64,000 nt of DNA, from the NCBI RefSeq assembly GCF_019930585.1, contig NZ_CP082839.1, positions 2,476,001 to 2,540,000 on the forward strand, read 5' to 3'. A program made the position numbers and the translations under genes. Shown piece by piece: positions 29,196 through 38,313 of the stretch (position 1 is its first letter; each line of letters begins with the position of its first letter). Source of the DNA: Sphingomonas nostoxanthinifaciens. GTDB lineage: Bacteria; Pseudomonadota; Alphaproteobacteria; Sphingomonadales; Sphingomonadaceae. The notes below the pieces were generated by a model. It ran no database searches. It had not been told where the DNA came from and saw only the letters and a program-made list of their open reading frames with translations.

Positions 29196-29608
29196 GCGCT
29201 GCGGTCGATCGCCAGCTTGGCGCCTTGCCTGAGCTCAGCAGTACGGAGCTGCGCGACCTCTGGCGCCGGCTGGTCGGCGAGGTCGTGCCGCGGGTGAGCC
29301 CGAGCCTGCTACGGCTGGCACTGGCCTGGGAAATCCAGGCGCGCGCCTATGGCGGCGTGTCGAGAACGACGCGCGCCCGCCTCGACCAGCTCGCTCGCGG
29401 CGCCACCCGCACCACCACGCCCGCCGCCGGCATGCGGCTGGTGCGTGAATATGGCGGTAAGGTCCATGTGGTGATCGTCGGCGAGGATCAGGCGATCCAC
29501 TGGGACGATCGCCAGTGGAACAGCTTGAGCGAGGTCGCGCGCGCGATCACCGGCACGCGCTGGTCGGGACCGGCCTTCTTCGGGCTCAAACGCAAGGTGG
29601 CGGCATGA
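29192..29608 (+). CDS. DUF2924 family protein
   Basis: 138 residues, beginning MSAAVDRQLGALPELSSTEL with the motif LRDLWRRLVG. The central part is helical and Arg-rich. The C-terminal part (VREYGGKVHVVIVGEDQAIH, then RQWNSLSEVARAITGTRWSG) looks like a small beta domain that could bind DNA. ATGA overlaps join it to the genes on both sides, implying fixed stoichiometric translation. DUF2924 proteins are repeatedly found beside large serine recombinases; a directionality or accessory function is inference only. Confidence 0.85.
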   Translation: MSAAVDRQLGALPELSSTELRDLWRRLVGEVVPRVSPSLLRLALAWEIQARAYGGVSRTTRARLDQLARGATRTTTPAAGMRLVREYGGKVHVVIVGEDQAIHWDDRQWNSLSEVARAITGTRWSGPAFFGLKRKVAA

Positions 29609-31263
29609 GCGCGGGGACTGCTCAGCGGGTTCGCTGCGCGATCTACACGCGCAAAAGCTCGGACGAAGGGCTCGAACAGGGCTTCAACAGCCTCGATGCG
29701 CAGCGCGAGGCATGTGCCGCTTATGTGCTCAGCCAGGCAAGCGAAGGCTGGGCGGCGCTGCCCGACCGTTATGACGATGGCGGCATCTCAGGCGGCACGC
29801 TCGAGCGGCCCGCACTCAAGCGGCTGATGGCCGATGTCGAGGCGGGCAAGATCGACGTGATCGTCGTCTACAAGGTCGATCGGCTCAGCCGCTCGCTGTT
29901 CGACTTCGCAAAGCTCGTCGAGGCGTTCGAGAAGGCCGGCACCTCGTTCGTGTCGATCACCCAGTCGTTCAATACCACCAGCAGCATGGGGCGGCTCACC
30001 CTCAACATGCTGTTGTCGTTCGCCCAGTTCGAGCGCGAGGTCACCGCCGAGCGGATCCGCGACAAGATTGCTGCCTCCAAGGCAAAGGGTATGTGGATGG
30101 GCGGCGTGCCGCCGCTCGGCTATGCACCCGATGGGCGGAGCCTTGCCATCATCGAGGAGCAAGCCACGCTCGTGCGGCTGTTGTTCGCCAAGGCGCTGGA
30201 GCTGGGAACGGTGGGCGCGCTGCAGGAGTGGCTGGACGACAAGCGGATGCGGCTGCCGCGGCGTACGCTCGCCATGGGCCGGGTGATCGGCGGCGGACGG
30301 TACGAGCGAGGTCCCCTCTATGCGATGCTGAGAAACCGCATCTACGTGGGCGAGATCGTCCACCGCGGCGCAACGTTCGCCGGGCAGCACCTGCCGATCG
30401 TCGATCGCGAGACGTTCGACAGGGTGCAACTCCTGCTCACTGAAAACCGGCAGGGTCGCACTTATCGACGCGCTGCAAGCCCGGCGCTGCTTGCCGGGCG
30501 GATCGTGGACAGGCAAGGCGTGCCGCTCCTCTGCTCGCATGCATCCAAGGGAATGCTGCGCTACCATTATTATGTCAGCCGCGACCGGCAATGCGGCGTG
30601 AGCCAATACGGGCTGAGGCTGCCGACCAGCGCGATCGAGCGGCCGGTGGTCGACCGCATCCTCGCACTGTTCGCCGATCCGCTCGCTCTCATGACCGACC
30701 TTGGTCTGAAGGTCGACCATCTCGAACTGCTCGGCGACAAATGCGCGCACCTTCGGGCGCTCCCGCGCGCCAGCCAAGCCCAGACGCTGCTCTCCCTGGT
30801 TGAGAAGGTGCAGGTCGGCGACGAGCAACTTGTCGTGCAGCTCGACCGTGCCAGGCTCGCCGAGCTGCTCGAGGTGCGGGCGGGTTGTGCTGCGGCGCCG
30901 ATCACCCTTGCGATCGACGGCCAGTTCCGCAGGGGGAGGACCACCCGGCTCGTCACGCGCGACGGGCATCCGATCGCACCATTGACCGACCCCTCGCTCA
31001 CCCGGCTGATCGCCAGGGCGCACGGCTGGTGGGCCGAGCTCAGGAGGGGCGAGATGACGCTCACCGACCTGGCCGGGCGCGAGAAGGTGACCGCCTCCTA
31101 CGTGACCCGCGTGCTGCGGCTCGCATTCCTCTCGCCCCTGATCATCGAGGCTGCGCTTGCCGGCAGGCTCCGCGATGGGATCGATGGCACCAGCCTCACG
31201 CTCAAGCTTACCATATCACCCGACTGGCGCGAGCAGGACGCCATGATCAGGGGCCCGGCCTAA
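29605..31263 (+). CDS. Large serine recombinase
   Basis: 552 residues. ATG 29605 overlaps the DUF2924 stop, so the longer upstream frame is not used. The N-terminal resolvase domain has the nucleophile Ser18 in YTRKSSDEG, then VDRLSRSLFDFAKLVEAFEK and FAQFEREVTAERIRDK. The recombinase domain follows (GVPPLGY through RNRIYVGEIVHRG). The usual CxxC zinc ribbon is reduced to LLCSHASKG and RDRQCGV. Large serine recombinases catalyse unidirectional attP x attB integration, so this cassette is a credible mobile-element integration module. Confidence 0.9.
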   Translation: MSAGTAQRVRCAIYTRKSSDEGLEQGFNSLDAQREACAAYVLSQASEGWAALPDRYDDGGISGGTLERPALKRLMADVEAGKIDVIVVYKVDRLSRSLFDFAKLVEAFEKAGTSFVSITQSFNTTSSMGRLTLNMLLSFAQFEREVTAERIRDKIAASKAKGMWMGGVPPLGYAPDGRSLAIIEEQATLVRLLFAKALELGTVGALQEWLDDKRMRLPRRTLAMGRVIGGGRYERGPLYAMLRNRIYVGEIVHRGATFAGQHLPIVDRETFDRVQLLLTENRQGRTYRRAASPALLAGRIVDRQGVPLLCSHASKGMLRYHYYVSRDRQCGVSQYGLRLPTSAIERPVVDRILALFADPLALMTDLGLKVDHLELLGDKCAHLRALPRASQAQTLLSLVEKVQVGDEQLVVQLDRARLAELLEVRAGCAAAPITLAIDGQFRRGRTTRLVTRDGHPIAPLTDPSLTRLIARAHGWWAELRRGEMTLTDLAGREKVTASYVTRVLRLAFLSPLIIEAALAGRLRDGIDGTSLTLKLTISPDWREQDAMIRGPA

Positions 31264-31404
31264 TGAGCTGGATGGGGGGTGCGCGAACGCTGTCGTATCA
31301 AACTGTCTGGCATCGCACCGGTCGCCACCTTGTCGGCTCAGGCTCGGGAGCAGCTCAAAACGCACTCGCAGAGGTGTGAGACCGGCTACTCACGGTGGAA
31401 CTGA

Positions 31405-31601
31405 CCCACTTCCGGCCGCTCAGCGACTACGAGGCACCGCCAGAACTCCGCCGCTCGTTCAGCATCACCGACGGCCGTTCAACCACATTTCCGAACCGCC
31501 GGTTTACCGGGCCTACATACGCTCGATTGGCTGATCCGGCCCGATGGAGATGATCGATGGGTCATTCGTCGATGGACCCCGCCTTTCACGAACTTCGACC
31601 C
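31405..31601 (+). repeat. 197-bp direct repeat, copy 2
   Basis: Gap-free match to 782-978 with 17 mismatches by eye. This copy is continuous with a full integrase gene starting at 31557, so it is the more complete version. It begins 141 bp after the serine recombinase stop. Confidence 0.9.
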
Positions 31602-32189
31602 TGGAACGAGGGCCGGCTTATCGGTGCGAAGCGGGCGCTGAAACAGCAACAGGTCTGGGCCATTCGCTTCTGGCTCGACCAGCATAGACGACTGCGCGAC
31701 CGAGCGCTGTTCGACTTCGCTATCGACAGCAAGCTGCGCGGCTGTGATGTGGTCAAGGTGCGGATCGGCGATGTAGTTTCCGGCGGGCGCGTCCGTGACC
31801 GCGCCGTTGTGGTTCAGCAGAAGACCAAACGTCCGGTTCAGTTCGAGCTGATGGATACGGCACGAAAGACGATGCGGGCATGGTTGGAGCGACGCCGCGG
31901 GACGCTGAACGACTTCGTCTTCCCGAGCCGAAACGACTACATGGCCCACATGAGCACGCGGCAATATGCCCGCCTCGTGCAAGAGTGGGTGGTCGGCATC
32001 GGCCTTCCGGCTCAGGATTACGGGACGCACTCGCTTCGGCGCACGAAAGCATCGATCATCTACAAGGCGACTGGCAATCTCCGCGCCGTCCAGATCCTGC
32101 TCGGCCATGCCAAGATCGACAGCACGGTGCGCTATCTGGGCGTTGACGTGGAAGACGCTTTGGAACTGGCAGAACGCACTGAGGTCTGA
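31557..32189 (+). CDS. Tyrosine recombinase/phage-type integrase
   Basis: 210 residues, essentially only the catalytic domain. The conserved set is present: Arg in SKLRGCDVV, Lys in QQKTKRP, His-x-x-Arg in THSLRRTKAS, His in LLGHAKID and the nucleophile Tyr in TVRYLG. The N-terminal core-binding domain of typical integrases is replaced by about 40 residues (MGHSSMDPAFHELRPWNEGR). The start is conserved in the truncated copy at 934. Members of this short class are frequent in Proteobacteria and their substrates are mostly unknown. Confidence 0.9.
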   Translation: MGHSSMDPAFHELRPWNEGRLIGAKRALKQQQVWAIRFWLDQHRRLRDRALFDFAIDSKLRGCDVVKVRIGDVVSGGRVRDRAVVVQQKTKRPVQFELMDTARKTMRAWLERRRGTLNDFVFPSRNDYMAHMSTRQYARLVQEWVVGIGLPAQDYGTHSLRRTKASIIYKATGNLRAVQILLGHAKIDSTVRYLGVDVEDALELAERTEV

Positions 32190-32308
32190 GCGGACCAGTG
32201 CCGGTCACTCGGGCCCGCTTCGGCGTTTCCGGGAGCAGCCGATTGTTCATCGAGCTTCCACCTCCGATTTCTTGCGGTTCGATGTGCTGCCGCGTAGCCG
32301 CACTTTGA

Positions 32309-32570
32309 ATGGCAACCTACGTCGCCCTCCTCCGCGCCGTGAACGTCGGCGGCATGGGGGAGCGACCTATGGATCGCCTCGTGCGATGTGCGTCGAAGCC
32401 GGTTTCACCACTCCTCGGATCTGCATCGCCAGCGGCAACGTCGTGGTCACGACCGATCGAGCGAGCAGGAGATCCGGACCGCGTTGGAGGAACGGCTCTG
32501 CGAGTATGCCGGTAAATTCGTCGCGTGGTAGTGCGCTCGGAAGCGAAATCGCGGACGCGCTCTGGCGGAA
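32309..32570 (+). pseudogene. DUF1697 protein fragment, frameshifted
   Basis: Begins MATYVALLRAVNVGG, the hallmark start of DUF1697. The frame shifts around 32355, and RAMCVEAGFTTPRICIASGN continues in another frame. The sequence then degrades near 32500, with the typical C-terminal domain missing. The start region just follows the integrase, so it may have been brought in or cut by recombination. Confidence 0.65.
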
Positions 32571-32629
32571 CCTTTTCTGGGCTATCGCAGAACGCGTTTT
32601 TGAACGTACGTTAAGGCAGGGCGGCTAAT

Positions 32630-32855
32630 TCGTGGTCCGCAGCGGCCTGAACTGCTCGCGGGGCTTTTCGATATCGCTCCACAGATAATCGCCGGTGTGC
32701 CGCAGCGTCTCGTCCCCGTCCTCCTCGATGGCGCAGAGGTTGACCGGCCCACCGACGAGGTTCACTCCGAACAGGAGCAGGGCCGTCGCCAGCGAGGAGC
32801 TGCGCTCGGCATCGGCGGACGTAGCAACGGCAGGTCGACAGCCACAGCGTTGGCG
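32630..32855 (-). pseudogene. C-terminal fragment of an unidentified membrane-associated protein
   Basis: Directly after the OprM stop, the same minus-strand frame stays open to 32630. It contains SLATALLLFGVNLVGGPVNL, then GDETLRHTGDYLWSDIEKPR and EQFRPLRTTN. The first part looks like a membrane helix and the sequence is protein-like, but there is no start codon. I do not recognise the family. It is probably the tail of a gene whose front was replaced. Confidence 0.35.
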
Positions 32856-34307
32856 CTACCGGGCGGCTGCCGCGGATGGGTCTGACCAACCCAGCCCCAG
32901 TGCCTTCTGGACGGCGATGTAGCTGTTGGTCAGTTGCGCCGTCGCCTGTGCGACCGAGATCGTGGCGGCGTAGCGCTGCCGCTCGATGTCGAGCTGGTCG
33001 GTCACCGTACTGGTGCCCGCCTGGACCCGCAACGCGTTGAGTTGCGCCGACCGTTGGGCGGAGCGTTCCGCCTCCACCAGCTGCGCGAGCTGCTGCCGCC
33101 GGTTGCCGAACTGCGACAGGCTGTTCTCGGCGTCCTGCAACGCGCTCAGTACCGTTTGGCGGTACTGCGCCTCGGCCTCGTCGCGCTGCGCCTGCGCTTG
33201 CCGGACCATCGCGCGGTTGCGTCCGAAATCGAGGAACGACCAGCTGAGCTGTGGCGCGAGCAGAGCGGTAAACTTGTTCGGGTTCACCACGTCGCCGATC
33301 GCGGTGCCACCCAGCCCGAGGATCCCGGTAAAGCTGATTCTAGGATACATCTTCGCCGTCTGGACCCCGATCTGCGCGGTGCCGGCGGCGAGCGCGCGTT
33401 CCGCCGAGCGCACGTCGGGCCGATGAGCGATTAGGGTCCCGGGATCGCTGATCGGCACGCTGGCGGGTGGTAGCGGCACCGGCACGACAACAACCAACGT
33501 CGCGTCGAGGGCGCCCGGCGCGCGGCCTGTCAACACCGCAAGCTGATTGCGGTACTCGTCGATCTGAGCGCCGAGCGGCAGGTTCTGCGCATCGGTCTGA
33601 TTCAGCTGGTTCTGAAGCCGCTCGACGTCGAGCGCGGTCGCGGTGCCTGCTGCATAGCGTTGCCGGGTCAGTGCCAATGCCTGTGTCTGGAGCTTGGTGG
33701 ACTGGGCGTTCAGGGCGGCGCGGTGCTGGACATCCCGCAAATTGACATAGGCTTGGGCGACCTCCGCCGACAGGCTGACCTGCGCGTCCGCCAGATCGGC
33801 GAACCGCTCCGCCACCGTGGCGCGGGCACTTTCGGCGCCGCGACGTCCGCCCCCGAACAGGTCGGGTTCCCACGAGGCGGTGCCGCCGAGATTATAGAAG
33901 TCGAACGAGGTGTTGGTGCTGGTCCCACCCTGCGCCGAACCCGACGTACCGGCGATGTTTACGTCGGGTATCTTGGCGTGGAGGTAGCTGGCGGACGCGC
34001 TGACCGAGGGAAGCTGGTTCACCTGCTGGGTGCGCAGTTGTGCGCGGGCCTCGCGGATCGTCGCCTGCGCCCTGTCGATCTGCGGGCTGTGCGCCAGCGC
34101 GTCGTCGACCAGCGCGGTCAGCGTCGGATCCCCCAGCGCCTCCCACCACCGCGTCAGGCCGGGGGCGGCATTGAAGGCCGGGTCCTGTGCGCGGACGAAC
34201 GTGCCGCGCGTGACCGCATCGGAGGCGACCCGGGGCGCTCCGCCGTAATTGGGACCGACGGTGCAGCCGGCCAGCAGCCCAAGGCAAAGGAGGGGAAGCT
34301 TTTTCAT
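32856..34307 (-). CDS. Outer-membrane efflux lipoprotein (OprM/NodT family)
   Basis: 483 residues from the ATG at 34307, which overlaps the MFS stop (TGATG). The signal peptide carries a lipobox (MKKLPLLCLGLLAGC), so it is a lipoprotein. Two repeated TolC-type domains follow, with PNYGGAPRV, then RAQATIREARAQLRTQQ, and SWSFLDFGRNRAMVRQAQAQ. It forms the outer channel of a tripartite pump with the EmrA and EmrB proteins encoded just upstream. Confidence 0.92.
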   Translation of the reverse strand: MKKLPLLCLGLLAGCTVGPNYGGAPRVASDAVTRGTFVRAQDPAFNAAPGLTRWWEALGDPTLTALVDDALAHSPQIDRAQATIREARAQLRTQQVNQLPSVSASASYLHAKIPDVNIAGTSGSAQGGTSTNTSFDFYNLGGTASWEPDLFGGGRRGAESARATVAERFADLADAQVSLSAEVAQAYVNLRDVQHRAALNAQSTKLQTQALALTRQRYAAGTATALDVERLQNQLNQTDAQNLPLGAQIDEYRNQLAVLTGRAPGALDATLVVVVPVPLPPASVPISDPGTLIAHRPDVRSAERALAAGTAQIGVQTAKMYPRISFTGILGLGGTAIGDVVNPNKFTALLAPQLSWSFLDFGRNRAMVRQAQAQRDEAEAQYRQTVLSALQDAENSLSQFGNRRQQLAQLVEAERSAQRSAQLNALRVQAGTSTVTDQLDIERQRYAATISVAQATAQLTNSYIAVQKALGLGWSDPSAAAAR

Positions 34308-35866
34308 CAGTGCACCGCTGCCGGCTTGGCGTTCTTGGAAAGGGGACGGAGGAACAGGACGAGCGGCAATGTCGCCAGCGTCGCCACGCCCATCAGCCAG
34401 AAGATGTCGTTGTACGTCATCACATAGGCTTGACCCATGATCTGCTGGCCAAGCTGGGGCGCGGCCATTGTGATGCCGCCGTTGCTGCTGACATAATGCT
34501 GCACAGCATAGGAGTTGGCGTTGAGGGACTCCTCGATGCGCCGCTCGTGGAGCCACAGCCGCTTGTCCTGAAGGATGGAAATCGCGGCCAGAGCTAGGCT
34601 GCCTCCCATGTTGCGCATCGCGTTGAACAGCCCCGACGCATCGCCCGCATCCTCGCGCGGCACCGATTGCACCACCGCTTGGCTGAGGAACATGAAGGAA
34701 AGGATCTGGCCGAACCCGCGCATCAGCTGACCGTCGGTGAAATCATGACCCACCGAAAGGCTGTTGAGGTGGGAGTTGATGATCGCCGACAGGCCAAGCA
34801 GCGTGATGCCCATCGCCACAGCGATGCGGATATCGACGTGCTTCAGCAGGATGGGGACCATGGCCATCACGAACAGGCTCGGAATGCCCGAGATCATGAC
34901 CACCAGGCCGGACTGAAGCGCGTTGTAGCCCGACACGTTGGAAAGGAACTGCGGGATGACATAGGACGTGCCGTACAGCGCGATGCCAACGAACACGCCC
35001 ATCACCGCCACCGACCCGAACTGCCGGTCGAGGAGCAGCGACAGCTTGATGACCGGCCGCTTGGCGAAACGCTGCCCCACAAACAGGCAGATGAACCCCA
35101 ACACGCTGACCGCCGTCGTGATCTGGATGAGCGAACTGTCGAACCACTGTTCGCGCTGTCCCTCCTCCAGCACCACCGTCATGCCGCCGAGCCCGAAGGC
35201 GAGCCCGGCGATGCCGAGCCAGTCGGCCTCGGCGAGCTGGCCCAGCTTGGCCTTTTCGTGCGGCAGGCCGACCAGCAGCAGGATCACCAGCGCCGCGCAG
35301 AGCGGGACGTTGAGGAAGAAAGCGTAGTGCCAGCTGATGTTTTCGGCCAGCCAGCCGCCGATCACAGGCCCGATCACCGGGCCCATGATCGCGGTGACGC
35401 CGAACAGCGCGGTGCCGATAGGCTGCTGTCTGCGCGGCAGGCGCTGGGCGATGATGGTCTGCGCGGTCGGGATCAGCGCCCCGCCGGTGATGCCCTGGCC
35501 GGCGCGGCCGAAGATCATCATGCCCAGGTTGGTCGAGGTACCGCAGACGATCGAGAACAAGGTGAACAGCACGGTGGTGCCGAGCAGCAGCGTGCGCAGC
35601 CCAAGCACCCGCTCCAGCCAGCCCGAAAGTGGGATGATGATGATCTCGGCGATCAGATAGGCGGTCGAGATCCACGTGCCCTCGGTGCCGCTGGCCCCGA
35701 TTTCGCCCTGGATGGTCGGCAGCGCCGAGTTGACGATCGAGATGTCGAGGGTTGCCATCAAGGCGCCCAGCGTTCCCGCAGCCACTGCCATCCATGCCGC
35801 GGCGTCGGCTTTTTCCGCGCTTCCCGACGCTCTCGATTTGGATCCGGCTCCCGCCGCCGCCGCCAT
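34307..35866 (-). CDS. emrB: DHA2-family MFS multidrug transporter (EmrB type)
   Basis: 519 residues with about 14 membrane helices. ATG 35866 lies one base after the EmrA stop. DHA2 signatures include LDISIVNSALPTIQGEIG in TM1, GWLERVLGLRTLL, GRAGQGITGGALIPTAQTII and the antiporter motif GPVIGPVIGGWL in TM5. It drives proton-coupled drug export through the EmrA-OprM conduit. The N-terminal 30 residues are Ala/Ser-rich and cytosolic. Confidence 0.93.
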   Translation of the reverse strand: MAAAAGAGSKSRASGSAEKADAAAWMAVAAGTLGALMATLDISIVNSALPTIQGEIGASGTEGTWISTAYLIAEIIIIPLSGWLERVLGLRTLLLGTTVLFTLFSIVCGTSTNLGMMIFGRAGQGITGGALIPTAQTIIAQRLPRRQQPIGTALFGVTAIMGPVIGPVIGGWLAENISWHYAFFLNVPLCAALVILLLVGLPHEKAKLGQLAEADWLGIAGLAFGLGGMTVVLEEGQREQWFDSSLIQITTAVSVLGFICLFVGQRFAKRPVIKLSLLLDRQFGSVAVMGVFVGIALYGTSYVIPQFLSNVSGYNALQSGLVVMISGIPSLFVMAMVPILLKHVDIRIAVAMGITLLGLSAIINSHLNSLSVGHDFTDGQLMRGFGQILSFMFLSQAVVQSVPREDAGDASGLFNAMRNMGGSLALAAISILQDKRLWLHERRIEESLNANSYAVQHYVSSNGGITMAAPQLGQQIMGQAYVMTYNDIFWLMGVATLATLPLVLFLRPLSKNAKPAAVH

Positions 35867-35867
35867 G

Positions 35868-37124
35868 TCAGTTCCGCTTGTCGAGGCGCTTCTGCTCGTC
35901 CTCGATATGATCAAGATCGCCCTTGGCGCCGATGGTGTCTACCGCCACCTTCACCGACAGGCCCGGCACGAGCAGCTTGCGTGCATCCGGGGTCGCCTCG
36001 ATGCTGATCCGCACGGGCACGCGCTGGACGATCTTGGTGAAGTTGCCGGTGGCGTTGCTGGGTGGGATCAGGGAGAATTGCGCGCCGGTGCCGGGCGACA
36101 CGCTTTCCACCCGCCCGCGCAGTTCGATGCCGCCAAGCGCATCGACCTCGATCGTCGCCGGTTGCCCGACCCGCATCAGGCCGAGCTGCGTTTCCTTGAA
36201 GTTGGCGGTGACGTAGAGCTTGGTGACCGGCACCAGCGACATGAGCCGGGTGCCGGCCTGGGCATATTGGCCGATAGTCACGGTCTTGTCGCCGATGCGG
36301 CCGTCCATCGCGGCACGGATCAGGGTTGCCCCAACATCGACATTGGCGGCGGCCAGCTGCGCGCGCGCGCCCTGCGCCTGCGCCTGCGCCTCCCGGATCT
36401 GCGCCTGGTAGGTGCCGATCCGGCGCTGCTGCATCACGACCTGCGCCGCGGTGGCGCGTGCATTCTCGCGCGACTGCCCGGCAGTCGAACTCAACTGGGC
36501 CAGCTGCGAGCGCGTCTCAGCGCCGCTGACCGCAAGTGGTGCGTAGCGCCTGACTTCGGCTGCATCATAGCCTGCCTTTACCTCGTTGGAGGCAAGCTGT
36601 GCCCGGGTCTGCGTGATCGTCGCATATTGTTCGCGTATCGACGCGCGCGCGCTGTCGGCGCTCGCCTGCGCCTGGGCGATCTGCGCGCGCGCCTGATCGG
36701 CCTGTGCCTGGTAATCGCGCGCGTCGATGCGGATCAACGGCTGCCCGGCCTTTACGTCCTGGTTGTCCGCGACCAGCACCTCGGCAACGTAGCCGTTGAC
36801 CTTGGGCGCGACGGTGACCGCATCCGCTTTAATATACGCGTCGTCGGTGCTCTGCACATACTTGCCGCGTGTTTCGTAGTGGGTAAACCAGATGGCGATC
36901 GCGACGACCACCACGATCGCGATCACCAGCAGGATGATCTTGGCACGGCCGCTCAGCTTCTTCTTCGGCTTGTCGTCGGCGTCGCCATTGTCACCGGGGT
37001 CTTTGCCGTCGCCATCCGGCTGCGACGCCCTGGCGTTGCGACCATCATTGTCGCTCTTGTCGTCATGCGAGGCCGGGTCGTTCCCGTCCTTGGGGGCGCC
37101 AGCGCTGTTAGGGTCGTCGGTCAT
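35868..37124 (-). CDS. emrA: EmrA-type membrane fusion protein
   Basis: 418 residues from ATG 37124. An unusually long acidic cytosolic tail (first about 55 residues, many Asp/Gly) precedes one membrane helix (AKIILLVIAIVVVVAIAIWF). Then come the lipoyl half (TDDAYIKADAVTVAPKVNGY), a long Gln/Ala-rich coiled coil, the second lipoyl half and a beta barrel (YVTANFKETQLGLMRVGQPA). It links the inner-membrane pump to OprM. It is preceded at 97 bp by the sigma factor gene. Confidence 0.92.
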   Translation of the reverse strand: MTDDPNSAGAPKDGNDPASHDDKSDNDGRNARASQPDGDGKDPGDNGDADDKPKKKLSGRAKIILLVIAIVVVVAIAIWFTHYETRGKYVQSTDDAYIKADAVTVAPKVNGYVAEVLVADNQDVKAGQPLIRIDARDYQAQADQARAQIAQAQASADSARASIREQYATITQTRAQLASNEVKAGYDAAEVRRYAPLAVSGAETRSQLAQLSSTAGQSRENARATAAQVVMQQRRIGTYQAQIREAQAQAQGARAQLAAANVDVGATLIRAAMDGRIGDKTVTIGQYAQAGTRLMSLVPVTKLYVTANFKETQLGLMRVGQPATIEVDALGGIELRGRVESVSPGTGAQFSLIPPSNATGNFTKIVQRVPVRISIEATPDARKLLVPGLSVKVAVDTIGAKGDLDHIEDEQKRLDKRN

Positions 37125-37220
37125 AGCAATCCAGTTCGGGAAGAAGCATCTACGCGGCCGGCGATCACCGGCCGTCATGCCGAAAATTGGAAAGTGCTTC
37201 GGCTACATATCAGGCAGCTG

Positions 37221-37856
37221 TTAACCGATCATGCGCGATCCTGAGGCTTTCCAGGCGGCATAGATGCGGCGCTTGGCGCTGTCGGACGAAAAGGCATCGG
37301 CATCGTTCGCGGGTTCGGGCTCGATGGTTTTCCAGGCCGCGGAATCGTCCATCAACTCGGCGAGCATCTGCCTTCCCCGATACACCCGGCTTCGCAACGT
37401 CCCGGCCGGGATGCCCATACCGGCGGCGATGTCTTCATACTGGCTCGTCCCACCGTCGACGGCCGCGAGCGCTTCGGCCTGCGCCACCGGCAGCTTCGCG
37501 ATGGCAGCCTTCAGGTCCGCGAAATGCAACCCCGTTTCCTGGCTGGCCGGCGCCGTCAGCAGGCGGCCGAGATCGTCGTCCGACATGTCGACCTGACGCT
37601 TGTGACGGCGAATACCCGACAGGAAGATATTGCGGGCGATGCGAAACAGCCACGCCTTGTAATTGGTCCCCGCCGCGAACCGGTCCCGTGCGGTCCAGGC
37701 ACGCAGCAAGGTGTCCTGGACCAGGTCGTCGCGCGCGGCCTCGCTGCCGGTCAGCCGGTACGCATAGCGGAGCAGCGCGTCACGCGCGCCCTGAACCTCG
37801 GTAGTGAAGTCATACGCCAGGCCGGCGCTGCTACGCTTAATCGCTTCTGCGTTCAT
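37221..37856 (-). CDS. ECF-type RNA polymerase sigma factor
   Basis: 211 residues from ATG 37856. Region 2 shows ALLRYAYRLTGSEAARDDLV and RAWTARDRFAAGTNYKAWLF. Region 4 shows AIAKLPVAQAEALAAVDGGT and GIPAGTLRSRVYRGRQML. A 30-residue tail follows region 4 (SDSAKRRIYAAWKASGSR). No anti-sigma gene adjoins it. It lies in line with emrA-emrB-oprM, suggesting a shared unit, with the sigma factor possibly coupling the pump to a stress signal. Confidence 0.88.
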   Translation of the reverse strand: MNAEAIKRSSAGLAYDFTTEVQGARDALLRYAYRLTGSEAARDDLVQDTLLRAWTARDRFAAGTNYKAWLFRIARNIFLSGIRRHKRQVDMSDDDLGRLLTAPASQETGLHFADLKAAIAKLPVAQAEALAAVDGGTSQYEDIAAGMGIPAGTLRSRVYRGRQMLAELMDDSAAWKTIEPEPANDADAFSSDSAKRRIYAAWKASGSRMIG

Positions 37857-37893
37857 GCCCAATCCCGCCGCGCACCGCGCAGGATGCGACAAA

Positions 37894-37909
37894 TACACGG
37901 AACAGTGTA
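37894..37909. promoter_or_regulatory. TetR-type operator candidate 1
   Basis: TACACGGAACAGTGTA: 5-bp arms around GGAACA, the layout of AcrR/TetR-family operators. It is 38 bp upstream of the sigma factor start, so a repressor bound here would block the sigma-efflux operon. Confidence 0.6.
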
Positions 37910-38313
37910 CTTACAACGACAGAGGTGTCAAGCCATACCGACGCACAAACCGGCATGGTTCGCACAACCTTGCATCGCGCCGCCGGCCGGTCCGATCAAG
38001 GCGGAGCTGTGCTGCATGACCACGGGGATAGCCGTTGTCGCGATTTGCTCCAGCGCCGGGTCGGTGCCGTTCGCCGCATGGGCTTGCTGGAGCGCAAGCA
38101 TTCATGAACGCGCCTGCAAGGCCGCGAGCCGTTGCCGCCCGTCTTGCGTCAAGCCCTAAATACCCCGAGAAGGGTATTTCTCCATGCGAACGGCCGCCCA
38201 GCGATTTTTGAGGCCGAACGCTGTTCAAGGCAAGTTTGGCAGTTGACCGGTTGTCGCTGCTTCCCGAAGCGGGTCAAACTGGGGGCCAGCCGCCGGTCTG
38301 CAGGAAAGGTTCT
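37910..38313. other. Divergent control region between the efflux operon and tetR
   Basis: No gene is supported. It holds operator candidate 2 and the tetR ribosome site AGGAAAGG. Confidence 0.5.
38158..38179. promoter_or_regulatory. Inverted repeat, operator candidate 2
   Basis: AAATACCC and GGGTATTT form perfect 8-bp arms around CGAGAA. It lies between the efflux operon and the TetR gene, 135 bp before the TetR start. There is no T-run, so an operator is likelier than a terminator. Confidence 0.45.

Noticed and set aside
34667-37244. Plus-strand open frames opposite emrB and emrA
   Set aside because: His/Asp/Arg-rich shadows of the efflux genes, with no ribosome sites or motifs.
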